The notes: generated by a model not told the origin, from the sequence alone. Shown: positions 29,346 through 38,830, counted from the first letter of the stretch. The stretch is 64,000 nt of DNA from Alkalimarinus coralli (GCF_023650515.1 NZ_CP096016.1:4762300-4826299), one strand, 5' to 3'. A program made the numbers and translations.

Positions 29346-29881
29346 ATACTAGAAACCTTCTGATTACACTGTGCGTGTCGGTAGTTTTATCTGGATGTAG
29401 TGGTGGCAACGGGTTTGCAGATTTAGACCAGTTTATGGCGGAAACCAAGGCAAAGCCACGAGGGAAAGTCGAACCGTTACCCGAGTTCAAGGCTTATCAA
29501 TCGTTTACGTATAGCGCGGCTAACCGGCGCGACCCATTTTCTCCACCTATTGATGTTGTGCTGAGTTCCGTGGTTGAGGAGAAACCTGAAAGCAATGTTA
29601 AACCAGACTTTGATAGGCCAAAAGAGTTGCTGGAAACATTCGGGCTAGGCTCTTTGAAGATGGTGGGAACGCTGCAAAGGCAAGACGAAAACACCTTGTG
29701 GGCGTTGGTTAGTGACAGCGAAGGCGGTATTCATAGGGTGAAGCTTGGACAGTTTTTAGGAAAAAACCATGGGCGCATTGTTGCCATTGAAGAGAGTCAG
29801 CTTGAATTGATAGAAATTGTACCAAATGGTCGTGGCGGCTGGTTGGAAAGACCCCGTTCTATCTCTCTGGATGATCAGTAA
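29342..29881 (+). CDS. pilP: Type IV pilus lipoprotein PilP
   Basis: Inner-membrane lipoprotein that bridges PilNO to the secretin. 179 residues, GTG start, lipobox LSGC with the lipidated Cys19, a linker, the conserved NRRDPFSPP element, and a C-terminal HR-type beta domain (LKMVGTLQRQDENTLWALV). It overlaps pilO by four bases and is followed immediately by pilQ. Confidence 0.97.
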   Translation: MNTRNLLITLCVSVVLSGCSGGNGFADLDQFMAETKAKPRGKVEPLPEFKAYQSFTYSAANRRDPFSPPIDVVLSSVVEEKPESNVKPDFDRPKELLETFGLGSLKMVGTLQRQDENTLWALVSDSEGGIHRVKLGQFLGKNHGRIVAIEESQLELIEIVPNGRGGWLERPRSISLDDQ

Positions 29882-29896
29882 TTGGAAGGGGGTATA

Positions 29897-32005
29897 ATGA
29901 ATATTTTAAATGCTGAAATCGATAATAAACAATTGAGGTCGAAAAATAATATGTATTATCGGGCGTTAGTGCTGCTGAGCGCGGTTTGCTTGTCTCTATT
30001 TTCAATTCAGGCTAGTGCGGTTGTATTGAAAGATATCAGTTTTGCTTCCCTTGCAGGGGACAGAACAGAAGTGACGCTTGCTTTTGATGGCGTTCCTCCT
30101 GAGCCCAAGGGTTATACCATCGAAAAACCGGCGAGAATAGCGCTGGATCTGGCGGGGGTAACCAACTCGCTTAGCGCGAAATATCATAGTTTAGGCGTGG
30201 GAAATGCCCAGGGGTTAACCGTTGTCAGTGCGAAAGACCGAACCCGGCTTATTGTTAATCTGGTTGAGTTGGTTCCCTATGCTTCAACCGTTGACGGTAA
30301 CAATATTGTCTTGATGATCGGGTCATCGGACGCCCCTAAAGGTGCGCGTGCAGGGAGTGTAAAGCCCGCTTCAACTTCGTCGTCCTCTTCTGCTTCAGAG
30401 CCTACAGTCAATAATGTTGATTTTAGGCGAGGGGAGAAAGGAGATGGGCAAATTGTGTTGACGCTATCGTCCTCAAAGATTGATGTTGATATGTCTGAAG
30501 AGGGGGGGGTTATTAAGCTAGCCCTGCCTGGGGTGTCTCTTCCTGTTTCGCTTCAACAGCGTTTAGATGTGGTTGACTTTGCGACCCCGGTTAAGCGTGT
30601 AGACTCTAAGATGACTGCGAGCGGCGCAGAAATTTCTATTAAAGCTCAGGGTAACTACGATTACTTGGCTTATCAGGCTGATAACCAGTTTACTATTAGT
30701 GTAGAAGAGCTTTCTGCTGAGGAAGTAGATCAGCGTAAAAAAGATAAGTTTCCTTACACTGGCGAAAAGCTGTCGCTCAATTTTCAAGACATTGAGGTTC
30801 GATCAGTCTTGCAGTTAATTGCTGACTTTACGGGGCTTAATTTGGTTGCCAGTGATACCGTCGGTGGGCGTATAACCCTAAGGTTGCAAAATGTACCTTG
30901 GGATCAGGCGCTCGAACTTGTTTTGAAAACAAAAGGGTTAGATAAACGTAAAATAGGTAACGTGCTGTTAGTTGCGCCTGCAGACGAGATTGCGGCGAGA
31001 GAGAAATTAGAACTTGAAACTAATAAACAGGTTGCAGCATTAGCTCCCGTGCGGCTGGAAGTTATTCAGGTCAACTATGCAAAAGCTGAGGATATTGTGG
31101 CTTTGTTGCAGGCTGACAAGGAGTTGATATCAGGGCGAGGGTTTATTTCGTCTGATGAAAGAACTAACACAATAAGTGTGAGGGAGACTGCGGATAAACA
31201 GGAGCAGATTCGCCGGCTAATTGCGACTTGGGATATTCCAGTAAGACAGGTGCTTATTGAGGCGCGGATCGTTAAAGCAAGGACTAATATCGCAAGTGAT
31301 CTGGGTGTGCAGTGGGGTGGAGCTGTTGTTGACTCAGGCACCAATCACGTCGGTTTCGGCGGCGGCAGCTACACTACTACGTCTGAAATCTCGCAAGGAG
31401 AGACAATTACATTTCCAGCGGCGAATGTGGTTGATTTGGGTGTGAGCAAGGCAGGTGCATCTTCGTTTGCTCTAGGTTTCACAAATGACCACGTATTATT
31501 GCAAATGGAACTATCTGCACTTGAGTCTGATGGTCGTGGAGAAGTTGTTGCTCAGCCCAAGATAGTAACGGCAGACCGTCAAACGGCGACGATTAAATCG
31601 GGCGAGGAAATTCCTTATCAGGAAGCTTCATCAAGTGGTGCTACATCAGTGTCCTTTAAAGAGGCTGTATTGTCGCTTGAGGTTACTCCTCAGATTACGC
31701 CTGATGGCAAGGTTATTATGGATCTAAAGATCAATCAGGATAACCGTGGTGAGGTGACGGCGGGAATACCAAGTATTGAAACCAATGAAATTGTTACTCA
31801 GGTGCTGGTTGGTAATGGTGAGACCGTCGTACTTGGTGGCATATTCCAAACAGAAGTGGGTACAACGATAACGAAAACACCATTTTTAGGGGATATTCCT
31901 TATCTAGGTACGCTCTTTAAACGAACCGAAAAGATTGACGAGAGGGCGGAGTTGTTAATTTTCATTACACCAAAGCTGCTAAATAGGGGGTTAATAGATA
32001 ACTAA
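29897..32005 (+). CDS. pilQ: Type IV pilus secretin PilQ
   Basis: Outer-membrane secretin through which the pilus passes. About 702 residues: signal segment (VLLSAVCLSLFSIQASA), two AMIN peptidoglycan-binding domains (~residues 45-280), N0/N1 domains (SLNFQDIEVRSVLQLIADFTG and VNYAKAEDIVALL) and the secretin barrel ending in LLIFITPKLL, with the VPFLGDIPYLG-like TPFLGDIPYLGTLF. The frame opens at a TTG at 29882, but the GGAAGGGGGT there fits the ATG at 29897. An ATG at 29951 would also leave a complete signal peptide. A terminator follows. Confidence 0.96.
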   Translation: MNILNAEIDNKQLRSKNNMYYRALVLLSAVCLSLFSIQASAVVLKDISFASLAGDRTEVTLAFDGVPPEPKGYTIEKPARIALDLAGVTNSLSAKYHSLGVGNAQGLTVVSAKDRTRLIVNLVELVPYASTVDGNNIVLMIGSSDAPKGARAGSVKPASTSSSSSASEPTVNNVDFRRGEKGDGQIVLTLSSSKIDVDMSEEGGVIKLALPGVSLPVSLQQRLDVVDFATPVKRVDSKMTASGAEISIKAQGNYDYLAYQADNQFTISVEELSAEEVDQRKKDKFPYTGEKLSLNFQDIEVRSVLQLIADFTGLNLVASDTVGGRITLRLQNVPWDQALELVLKTKGLDKRKIGNVLLVAPADEIAAREKLELETNKQVAALAPVRLEVIQVNYAKAEDIVALLQADKELISGRGFISSDERTNTISVRETADKQEQIRRLIATWDIPVRQVLIEARIVKARTNIASDLGVQWGGAVVDSGTNHVGFGGGSYTTTSEISQGETITFPAANVVDLGVSKAGASSFALGFTNDHVLLQMELSALESDGRGEVVAQPKIVTADRQTATIKSGEEIPYQEASSSGATSVSFKEAVLSLEVTPQITPDGKVIMDLKINQDNRGEVTAGIPSIETNEIVTQVLVGNGETVVLGGIFQTEVGTTITKTPFLGDIPYLGTLFKRTEKIDERAELLIFITPKLLNRGLIDN

Positions 32006-32037
32006 TCTTTAACTCTCTCCGTCTCTTCTAGAAACAA

Positions 32038-32067
32038 AAAACCTCGTAGGAGACTATGAGGTTTTTT
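32038..32067 (+). terminator. Intrinsic terminator of the pil operon
   Basis: AAAACCTC (32038-32045) pairs with GAGGTTTT (32058-32065) across a 12-nt loop, followed by further T residues. It lies 32 bp after the pilQ stop. Confidence 0.88.
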
Positions 32068-32216
32068 GCTTAGTTATAATCATATAGATCTAAAGCTAAG
32101 AAGCGCTTATTATTGCTTTACAGCCTAACACAGCTTTCCTTCATCAGCTTCCTGTACTCCTCGCAAAGCAATCGGCAACGAAAGTCGTCCTGTGTACTTT
32201 GAGGGCAAAAAACATG

Positions 32217-32790
32217 TCAAAACAACTTTAGGAGTAGGCGAAAGTTGTAACACCCGGCGGTTAGCACGGCATTCTGCTTGTCACCCAGTTCACCCTTAAG
32301 TCTATTTCTTTCTAGCTGCCCATCTGACTTCATGTGATCGGTGATCGGTTCCACTAGGTTTCGTTTCCCCAGCTCTATCTTGGTGATGCCCGTTACGCGC
32401 CGTTTTTGGCCTGGACGGAAGGCGTTATGTTTGTGTGGGTAGTTATGGCCGCGATAACATCAACCCATTCAAACTCTTTCTGGCATTGTCATCAGTGATG
32501 ATTTTCATGCCTTCCATCAACGGTCTTAGTGTATGACCATCGTAAGGTCGATCATGTAGGGCAGCTGCATGAAGAACAAAGTGACCATCGAATGTTCGAC
32601 TAATATTAGCGGTGACTGAAACCTCGCAGCCAAACTCATAGAGTCTGTCGGCCTTGCCTTTGCCAATACATTAAACTCCAGAGGTGCAATGGTAGGGCTT
32701 GATCTTCGAATTTCTTTTTTGATGATAGGCATATTAATGATTTGGACTAAACGGACTTGAAACTGGTCATCTGAGGCGATGTCTGGAGGG
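32217..32790 (-). pseudogene. Decayed IS5-family transposase
   Basis: Read on the minus strand, the region translates into pieces of an IS5-type transposase. One is YEFGCEVSVTANISRTFDGH, continuing FVLHAAALHDRPYDGHTLRP. A second frame gives RGHNYPHKHNAFRPGQKRRV, then ELGKRNLVEPITDHMKSDG and GDKQNAVLTAGCYNFRLLLK, and stops at 32217. These match the C-terminal DDE block (the GHMK...NAVL..GYNF pattern) of IS5 transposases from memory. Pieces are out of frame around 32450 and again in the N-terminal part near 32640-32700, so the gene is dead. No terminal inverted repeats were recognised. The flanks 32068-32216 and 32859-33131 show no gene. Confidence 0.78.
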
Positions 32791-32813
32791 GGGGGGCGTG
32801 ATTTCCGTATCTC

Positions 32814-32858
32814 AAATTGCAAGGTTTTGAATGCTATATTCAAAAAAGCTTGCAATTT
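32814..32858. repeat. Long imperfect hairpin at the edge of the IS remnant
   Basis: AAATTGCAAG (32814-32823) pairs perfectly with CTTGCAATTT (32849-32858). Inside them TTTTGAAT (32825-32832) pairs with ATTCAAAA (32838-32845) around a 5-nt loop. Together they make an ~18-bp stem with a small asymmetric interruption. It is at the 5' side of the decayed transposase, where an IS end might be. Origin unknown. Confidence 0.55.
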
Positions 32859-33131
32859 AAATTACCGAATTAATAGCCAGGAGACCAGCCTGGATCTATC
32901 CTGAGAGGCTTTTTGTCAGGTAACTAAATAGGAAATAGATGGCCTGTGACGGTCAATACAATGTTACGAGGTCTATAATTCCCTTAGTAATTGATTTTCT
33001 GGGGTAATGCTGCTTGTTTAAGTTGTTAGCTGTCTATTGGTAACAATTTTGATTGCTTGATCCTGGTGGCGTGTGTGGTGATTTCTATTTGAGGGGGAAT
33101 AGAGGAAGTCTCTGGCATGTAAAAGAAGGGG

Positions 33132-33169
33132 ATAGAAGCCTGCCTTTAAGAGGCAGGCTTCTATTTTTT
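33132..33169. terminator. Strong 14-bp hairpin after the lipoprotein gene
   Basis: ATAGAAGCCTGCCT (33132-33145) and AGGCAGGCTTCTAT (33151-33164) are perfectly complementary, loop TTAAG. On the plus strand six T residues follow; on the minus strand the hairpin lies just past the lipoprotein stop codon but lacks a U-run. It insulates the lipoprotein gene from the IS remnant. Confidence 0.8.
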
Positions 33170-33173
33170 CTGG

Positions 33174-34868
33174 TTATGGGATAATAGTAATATTAGCTTC
33201 GTTGCTTGCTTTGGAGTCATCTGAGTTGGTGACTTTAACGGTTAACTTGCCATCTGTTCGAGCCCCAATCTCAACAATCGTTGGCAATACGCTTCTATCA
33301 CTAATGTCAGTTGAGGCTACGGTTTCAATCCCAGAAATTTCATATTTCGTACCGTCTGCTGGCGCGTTTCCATACCAGTCGGTTATGACTACGCAAAGTT
33401 TGTCTACAGCTCTGAGGCTGAATGTGGTCCCTCGATCTAAGCCATTGCAGTCTGTAAAAGTTATGTCCTCATTTCGCGTTAGCCCTGAGTATGAGAATTC
33501 CTCTGAGATAAATATGTCAGCTAACGCCGCGCAATGCCCCTCTGCTTTTGTTGTATCTGTACATCTTACTCCTCTAAACTTGCTAGAGGGGGATGCGGTA
33601 TATGCTTTGTTTTGATCCCAGTCGACGTACTCCTCACCAGAATCCCTCACTCCATTCCAGTTTGCATCGACGAATGCTTCACCTAGGGCGGTGTAAGTTT
33701 CAACGGGGCTGGTATTGGTTCCGTCGAATAGACCGTTGGCATTATTGTCTGGTGAGGTTTGCTCTTCGCCTTTCATGGTGGCCATAATGGCAAACTTGCC
33801 ATTAGAGTCAGTAGCTCGTGGTGCCTGGCTTCTCCACTTAGCAGTGCAAGAGCCTGTGCCGCCCGAAATGGTGCAGTCTGGGTCAATCTGCCCTGCAGAC
33901 GTATAAAAAACGACTTTAGAGCCATCCGGTATAGGGTTTAAGTAGTAGTCAGAAACTCGAACCACTACTTCGATCTCTTCCCCGTCGGAAATGCCTGCGG
34001 GAGGGTTGTGCCTACTCGCAGATATGGAAAGCGTTTGTTGTGCTGCAATGCCTGTACTGATCGATATTGCATCAGACGTTGTTTGGAGTGTTGGGTTGGA
34101 ATCCAGACTGGCACTTACAGCGACTGATGCCTTCGTCGTGCCCGAGTTAACAAGTGCTTTTGCTATGCCATTGGAGTCAGAGGTATCGCTAGACGCTACC
34201 AATTCGATTCCGCCTGTTGTATTGGATAGAGAAAAATTTACCTTTTCGCCTTGAATTGGCAGGTTTGCTTTGTCTGTCACCTTAAATTCGAAAACTGCTG
34301 TTGTAACAAGCCCGGAACCGCCAAGATTTTTAAGTGCAATGTTTTTTGGGTTAACAGAGCTGAAAGAAAGGCTGCCCGCGTCAGCTGAAACTATCAGCAG
34401 AGTAGCATTTGCGCTACTACCGTTTGCTAAGGATGCTGTTATACTGTCCGTGCCTGAGCAGCCTGTTGCGGTATAGGTTACTTGCGCGGTGCCAGTGCTT
34501 GTGGTAACAGATTCAGTTAAATTTGCCAAACCGTTAGCTGCACAGGTAGACGTAAAGTTAATTGTTGTTGGTGATTCAGTGTAAAGAGTATTGTCGGCAG
34601 AGTTAACCGCATTTACAGATACCGTGGTTTGACCGTTAGCTGAAAGAGTACTAACCCCAAGCTCTATTTGACCTTGAAGAAAAGAATCTTCTGTTCCTGT
34701 TCCTAGCGCTAGAGCCACGTTTTCGCTGGTCGCTCCATCGCTTTCGCTTGACGATGTACACCCGTTAGTATTCTCAGCGCATAGACTTCTGTCGTTGGAG
34801 CCCCCGCCACCGCAGGCGGAAAGGAATAGGGTTGCTGTAATTGGGATTAAGAATTTTGACAAGTGCAT
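33174..34868 (-). CDS. Large lipoprotein with bacterial Ig-like (Big-1) repeats
   Basis: A 564-residue exported lipoprotein. The signal ends in the lipobox LSAC with Cys19, followed by GGGGS. Several Ig-like domains of the Big-1/invasin type follow, seen as repeated patterns such as GQTTVSVNAVNSADNTLY, FKVTDKANLPIQGEKVNFSL and VVVRVSDYYLNPIPDGSKVVF. Later come two aspartate-rich loops that look like calcium sites (DNNANGLFDG and DANWNGVRDSGEE). Six or more cysteines in the mature part may form disulfides. Probably cell-surface and adhesive. It lies, with an IS remnant, in the middle of the otherwise conserved pilQ-aroK junction, which suggests acquisition. Exact role unknown. Confidence 0.78.
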   Translation of the reverse strand: MHLSKFLIPITATLFLSACGGGGSNDRSLCAENTNGCTSSSESDGATSENVALALGTGTEDSFLQGQIELGVSTLSANGQTTVSVNAVNSADNTLYTESPTTINFTSTCAANGLANLTESVTTSTGTAQVTYTATGCSGTDSITASLANGSSANATLLIVSADAGSLSFSSVNPKNIALKNLGGSGLVTTAVFEFKVTDKANLPIQGEKVNFSLSNTTGGIELVASSDTSDSNGIAKALVNSGTTKASVAVSASLDSNPTLQTTSDAISISTGIAAQQTLSISASRHNPPAGISDGEEIEVVVRVSDYYLNPIPDGSKVVFYTSAGQIDPDCTISGGTGSCTAKWRSQAPRATDSNGKFAIMATMKGEEQTSPDNNANGLFDGTNTSPVETYTALGEAFVDANWNGVRDSGEEYVDWDQNKAYTASPSSKFRGVRCTDTTKAEGHCAALADIFISEEFSYSGLTRNEDITFTDCNGLDRGTTFSLRAVDKLCVVITDWYGNAPADGTKYEISGIETVASTDISDRSVLPTIVEIGARTDGKLTVKVTNSDDSKASNEANITIIP

Positions 34869-35200
34869 GTAGTTAAGTCCTTGGGGTGAGACCCTTAAAC
34901 AAGATGAAGGTGTTTAGTTTGCTTGGCTAAATATATTTTTATAGTCAGTATATAAATAGTTAGTTAGCTTCTACTTTTATGCAATTGTGGAGAATTATAG
35001 CACAACTATTTGTTTAGCAATATTTATTGTGGTATGGCTATTTGTAGGTTTTTTGTATCAAATGCTAGATTTCGATGGTGTATAGCACTAGCAAGCCAAA
35101 ATTTTTATTAAGCAACAAAAAACGGTTGTGGTATGCTTTCTACCTATTTGTGTTACTAAAAAATGGGCTAAGGTCCTTAACGGCATAATTGCAGGTATTA
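34869..35200. other. AT-rich divergent region between lipoprotein gene and aroK
   Basis: No gene in these 332 bp. The stretch is clearly more AT-rich than its neighbours (for example 34915-35130) and must hold the promoters for the divergent lipoprotein gene and for aroK. A TATGCT at 35132-35137 is a possible -10 for aroK, without a convincing -35. I see no RNA gene or clear operator. Confidence 0.4.
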
Positions 35201-35737
35201 ATGGCTAATGTACTAAAACATGGCGCAAAAAGGGTTGTGTTGGTTGGCCCTATGGGGGCCGGTAAAACGACGATTGGTAAGCTGTTGTCACGTGAACTGG
35301 GTTTTTCATTTTGCGACTCTGATAGTGAAATAGAGTCTCGCTGTGGGGCGGATATTCCGTGGATTTTTGACGTTGAGGGTGAGGCCGGATTCCGTGAGCG
35401 CGAATGTGGTGTTATTCGGGACTTGAGCCAGACCAATGGGATTGTACTGGCCACTGGTGGTGGTGCCGTTCTGAATGAAGACAACAGGGCGAACCTTAAA
35501 GAGGGGGCTCAGGTTGTTTACCTAAAGACATCCGTCGAGCAGCAGTTTGAAAGAACTCGAAGAGACCGTAACAGGCCGCTTCTTCAGAATAGCGAGCCTC
35601 TCAAGGTGCTGACTGAGATTTTCAAAATCAGAGATCCTCTTTATGCAGACGTTGCTGACGTGGTTATTATGACGGATAAGAAGAATCCCAAGCTGGTTGT
35701 AAGGCAAATTTTGGATCAAGTTATCGAGCATCGATAG
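35201..35737 (+). CDS. aroK: Shikimate kinase
   Basis: Phosphorylates shikimate with ATP in the pathway to chorismate. About 178 residues: Walker A GPMGAGKTTIGKLL, the shikimate-binding DSDSEIESRCG and FDVEGEAGFRERE, GGGAVL and the lid RRDRNRPLL. The frame is open to a TTG at 35189, but the ATG at 35201 fits family length. aroB follows in the same direction, as in most gammaproteobacteria. Confidence 0.96.
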   Translation: MANVLKHGAKRVVLVGPMGAGKTTIGKLLSRELGFSFCDSDSEIESRCGADIPWIFDVEGEAGFRERECGVIRDLSQTNGIVLATGGGAVLNEDNRANLKEGAQVVYLKTSVEQQFERTRRDRNRPLLQNSEPLKVLTEIFKIRDPLYADVADVVIMTDKKNPKLVVRQILDQVIEHR

Positions 35738-35807
35738 TGACGGTGCGCTTTTTAGTTTGTGTTCAGGTAAAAATGTTTTGGGTTAATCGAGGTTGTTTAG
35801 CAGGAAA

Positions 35808-36917
35808 ATGAAACAGTTAACAGTAGAGTTAGGTGAAAGAAGTTACCCCATTTTTATCGGGCAGGGGTTGCTCGATAAGTCTGAGTTAGTTACGCCTTAT
35901 GTGGCAGGCGAGCAGGTTATGATTGTCACCAATGATACTGTCGCCCCTCTTTATCTTGAGCGCACTAAAGCGCTGTTTTCCTCCTTTAAAGTATCTGTAA
36001 CCGTACTGCCTGATGGTGAGCAGTATAAGAACCTGGATACGCTGAACCTGATTTTTGACCAGTTGCTTGAACAAAAACACAGCCGTAAAACCACGTTGGT
36101 TGCTTTAGGTGGCGGTGTTGTTGGTGATATGGCCGGGTTTGCTGCTGCTTGCTATCAGAGAGGGGTTGAGTTTATCCAGGTACCCACGACACTGCTCTCG
36201 CAAGTAGATTCGTCTGTAGGTGGAAAGACCGGGGTTAACCACCAGTTAGGTAAAAATATGATTGGCGCATTTCACCAGCCAAATGCGGTCATTATTGACA
36301 CGGATACGCTTAACACGCTTCCTGAACGGGAGGTGGCCGCAGGGATTGCAGAAGTTGTTAAGTATGGTCTGATTCGGGATTTGAGCTTTTTCGAGTGGCT
36401 TGAAGCGAACATGGAAAAGCTGACGACTTTGGACTCGGAGGCGGTCTCCCATGCAATTGAAGTCTCTTGCACATGTAAGGCAAAGGTTGTCAGTGAAGAT
36501 GAGCGGGAAGGTGGTGTTCGGGCAATTCTAAATCTAGGCCATACGTTTGGTCACGCAATTGAAACGCATATGGGGTACGGAGAATGGCTTCATGGCGAAG
36601 CTGTTTCAGCGGGAATGGTGATGGCAGCAGACCTGTCTTGTCGGCAGGGGTGGCTACAGGCTGGTGACCTTGATCGAATAAAGAAGCTACTTGAGTCAGC
36701 CGGGCTTCCTACTTTGTCTCCAAGCGAAATTTCAGTCGACCGTTTTAAGGAGCTGATGGCCGTTGATAAAAAAGTAATAGACGGAAGCATTCGCCTTGTT
36801 TTGATGGATCAGTTAGGTAATGCATTTGTAACTGATGATTTCGATACAACAAACTTCGAAGCTACGTTATCTGAGTGCCGAGTTGCAGATGATCGTTCTG
36901 GTTTGACTCAAGTATAA
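35808..36917 (+). CDS. aroB: 3-dehydroquinate synthase
   Basis: Second step of the shikimate pathway: converts DAHP to 3-dehydroquinate with catalytic NAD and zinc. About 369 residues with the NAD loop [33 protein letters not shown], and zinc-binding residues in [12 protein letters not shown] and [13 protein letters not shown]. The ATG at 35808 gives [15 protein letters not shown], the usual family start; the in-frame TTG at 35793 is less likely. Its ribosome site AGGA is close (2 bp). Cotranscribed with aroK and probably the damX-like gene. Confidence 0.96.
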   Translation: MKQLTVELGERSYPIFIGQGLLDKSELVTPYVAGEQVMIVTNDTVAPLYLERTKALFSSFKVSVTVLPDGEQYKNLDTLNLIFDQLLEQKHSRKTTLVALGGGVVGDMAGFAAACYQRGVEFIQVPTTLLSQVDSSVGGKTGVNHQLGKNMIGAFHQPNAVIIDTDTLNTLPEREVAAGIAEVVKYGLIRDLSFFEWLEANMEKLTTLDSEAVSHAIEVSCTCKAKVVSEDEREGGVRAILNLGHTFGHAIETHMGYGEWLHGEAVSAGMVMAADLSCRQGWLQAGDLDRIKKLLESAGLPTLSPSEISVDRFKELMAVDKKVIDGSIRLVLMDQLGNAFVTDDFDTTNFEATLSECRVADDRSGLTQV

Positions 36918-36942
36918 AAGGTCTGTTGGAAGTTTCAATGTT

Positions 36943-38667
36943 ATGAATGCTGCTGCAACTGAAGTTGAACAAAAGCAATCCCTTAATGATCAATTGAGGG
37001 ATAAGTACAAGCTCAGGGTTGAGCCTTTTACGGATGCTAACCCCCTGTTTTATCAAGGTGCTCAGCGGCAGCATAATCTAGAAACGCTCCGTCATCTTGT
37101 CAGCTATGGTGATATGGTTTTAATGCTGACAGGTGGCGCCGGCAGCGGAAAAACCACTTTAATTAAGGAACTGTGTAGGCACCTTGCTGATGGCATTCGT
37201 GTCGTTAATTTAAAACCATCGCTGATTGCAAGCCCGCGAAAACTGGCTACTGAAATCTGTAAAAGGCTGGAGTTGCATGCAGTCGAGGGTGAACCTGTCT
37301 CCAGGTCTATTGAAAGAGTTATTGAGGCTTGTACCCACAATGCGGCGTTGGGAGAGCGGCTTTTATTGGTGTTGGACGATGCCCACAAGACCAATAAAGA
37401 TAGCTTTAAGCTGCTTATGAAGACGTTTAGAGGCATAAGTAGTGATGCAGGCATATGTCTGCTGGTGTCAGGTCGGCAAGAGTTACTTCAATCGGTGACT
37501 CAGGAAGGCGTAGACCCCGCTACCTGTAGTTGGATTCATCAAATTCAACTAAAGCCTTTTTCCCAGGAAGATGCTGAAACTTACGTTAGTCTCAGGCTTA
37601 TAAGAGCAGGGTCTAAGGCCGAGCCAGAGTTGTCAGAGGCTCAGAAGAAGGCGCTGAGTGATCTGGGGAAAGGCTGTCCAGGAAGAATTAATAGAATAGC
37701 GCCTGGCGTATTGCTAGACTCGTTTGATGTGGCAGGCCAGAGCCAGAAAACCTCAAAGGGCCTTAGTGGGCTGCTAGTTGGTATCGTTGTTTCTCTTATT
37801 GTTTCGTTTGTTCTGATTGGGCACCAGTACGGCTTGTTTTTCTCATCTAAAGAAGGCGTTGACTCGTCTATGGTTGATCGTAGGGGGGAGCGCTCTGATA
37901 AGTTGGCCGATTCACTGCTTTCAGATAGCACGAAATTAGCGATAGTTGAGGAAAAAATAAATCAGGGCGCCAACATTATTGAGGGCGACCTTGAGTTAAC
38001 CTCGTCTGAGATTGCTGACCTGCCTGTGCAGGACAAGGTTATTATTCAAGAGGCTATAGAGCAAAATAGTACCTTAAATGCAGGTCTCGGCGGAAGTGTT
38101 GTTGAGGTGCCAGCGTATTCACCAGAAGGCGTTATACTGCCAAGCGCAGACTCCAGCAATTCAAATAAAGCCGGTGAGGGGGGGGAAGCACAAGTAATCT
38201 CCAGTGAAGATCACAAGGATAGGTTGGCAGAGACTCCCTCTGCGCCCAGTGATATGCAAGAGCCCAGCGCGGAGATCTCTGAGAAAACTGAGGTGACTAC
38301 TGATTCCAGTAAATCTGTAAACAAAGCTGTCGGGTCAGAATCTAGCAATAAAGCTGGCAACACTGCAGAAGAAATCTCTGTTCACCCACGGTTTAGAAAC
38401 AATAAATGGGTGGCTTCGCAGAAGAACGGGGCGTATACCATTCAGGTTTTGGGGAGCCGGAATGAGCAGACTGCAATTAAATATATTGATAGTGAGAAGG
38501 CCTTTCAAGAGTTGTTCTATATTGAGTCAAGCTATAAAAATAAGCCGTGGTACGTGGTCATTTTAGGTGTGTACCCTGATAAAGTAGCGGCTAGAGCCAA
38601 AATGGCTAAGTTGCCTGCGTCTGTTAAAAAGCAAAAGCCTTGGATTCGTAGCCTTAAGGGTCTTTAA
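36943..38667 (+). CDS. DamX-like AAA ATPase with SPOR domain
   Basis: 574 residues. Residues ~15-270 form an ExeA-like AAA+ ATPase (Walker A TGGAGSGKTTL, Walker B LLLVLDDAHK). A membrane helix follows at ~277-297 (LLVGIVVSLIVSFVLIG), then a long acidic, serine-rich periplasmic linker and a C-terminal SPOR domain (~497-570, AYTIQVLGSRNEQTAIKYI) that binds denuded septal glycan. The architecture fits the DamX-type protein encoded after aroB in Pseudomonas and relatives, implicated in cell division. It starts 25 bp after aroB. Confidence 0.9.
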   Translation: MNAAATEVEQKQSLNDQLRDKYKLRVEPFTDANPLFYQGAQRQHNLETLRHLVSYGDMVLMLTGGAGSGKTTLIKELCRHLADGIRVVNLKPSLIASPRKLATEICKRLELHAVEGEPVSRSIERVIEACTHNAALGERLLLVLDDAHKTNKDSFKLLMKTFRGISSDAGICLLVSGRQELLQSVTQEGVDPATCSWIHQIQLKPFSQEDAETYVSLRLIRAGSKAEPELSEAQKKALSDLGKGCPGRINRIAPGVLLDSFDVAGQSQKTSKGLSGLLVGIVVSLIVSFVLIGHQYGLFFSSKEGVDSSMVDRRGERSDKLADSLLSDSTKLAIVEEKINQGANIIEGDLELTSSEIADLPVQDKVIIQEAIEQNSTLNAGLGGSVVEVPAYSPEGVILPSADSSNSNKAGEGGEAQVISSEDHKDRLAETPSAPSDMQEPSAEISEKTEVTTDSSKSVNKAVGSESSNKAGNTAEEISVHPRFRNNKWVASQKNGAYTIQVLGSRNEQTAIKYIDSEKAFQELFYIESSYKNKPWYVVILGVYPDKVAARAKMAKLPASVKKQKPWIRSLKGL

Positions 38668-38775
38668 TTGTGCCTTGTCGCGCATCTTTTGAGTTAGAAC
38701 GCTTCTTTTGTGTAGTTGCTTATACGTACTCTTACTTATTGAATTAATTGATAATAGTTTGAGGTTCAAGACGTA

Positions 38776-38830
38776 TTATCGGATATATCATTCCGATAAA
38801 TTTGTATGCCCCCCTGTAGACATGTAAAAT
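38776..38830 (+). promoter_or_regulatory. gltB promoter with upstream palindrome
   Basis: TTGTAT (38802-38807), 17 bp, TAAAAT (38825-38830) is a good sigma-70-like promoter about 93 bp before gltB. Just upstream, TTATCGGA (38776-38783) and TCCGATAA (38792-38799) form a perfect 8-bp dyad with an 8-bp spacer that abuts the -35 box. This is where an activator or repressor of glutamate synthase could bind. Binding is inferred. Confidence 0.55.

Noticed and set aside
29951..30010. Later start of PilQ at the ATG at 29951
   Set aside because: It would leave a neat signal peptide, but the strong purine-rich site lies before the ATG at 29897; kept as an alternative only.
32526..32855. A 109-codon minus-strand open frame in the IS remnant
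   Set aside because: It mixes frames of the dead transposase; the recognisable IS5 pieces are in other frames.
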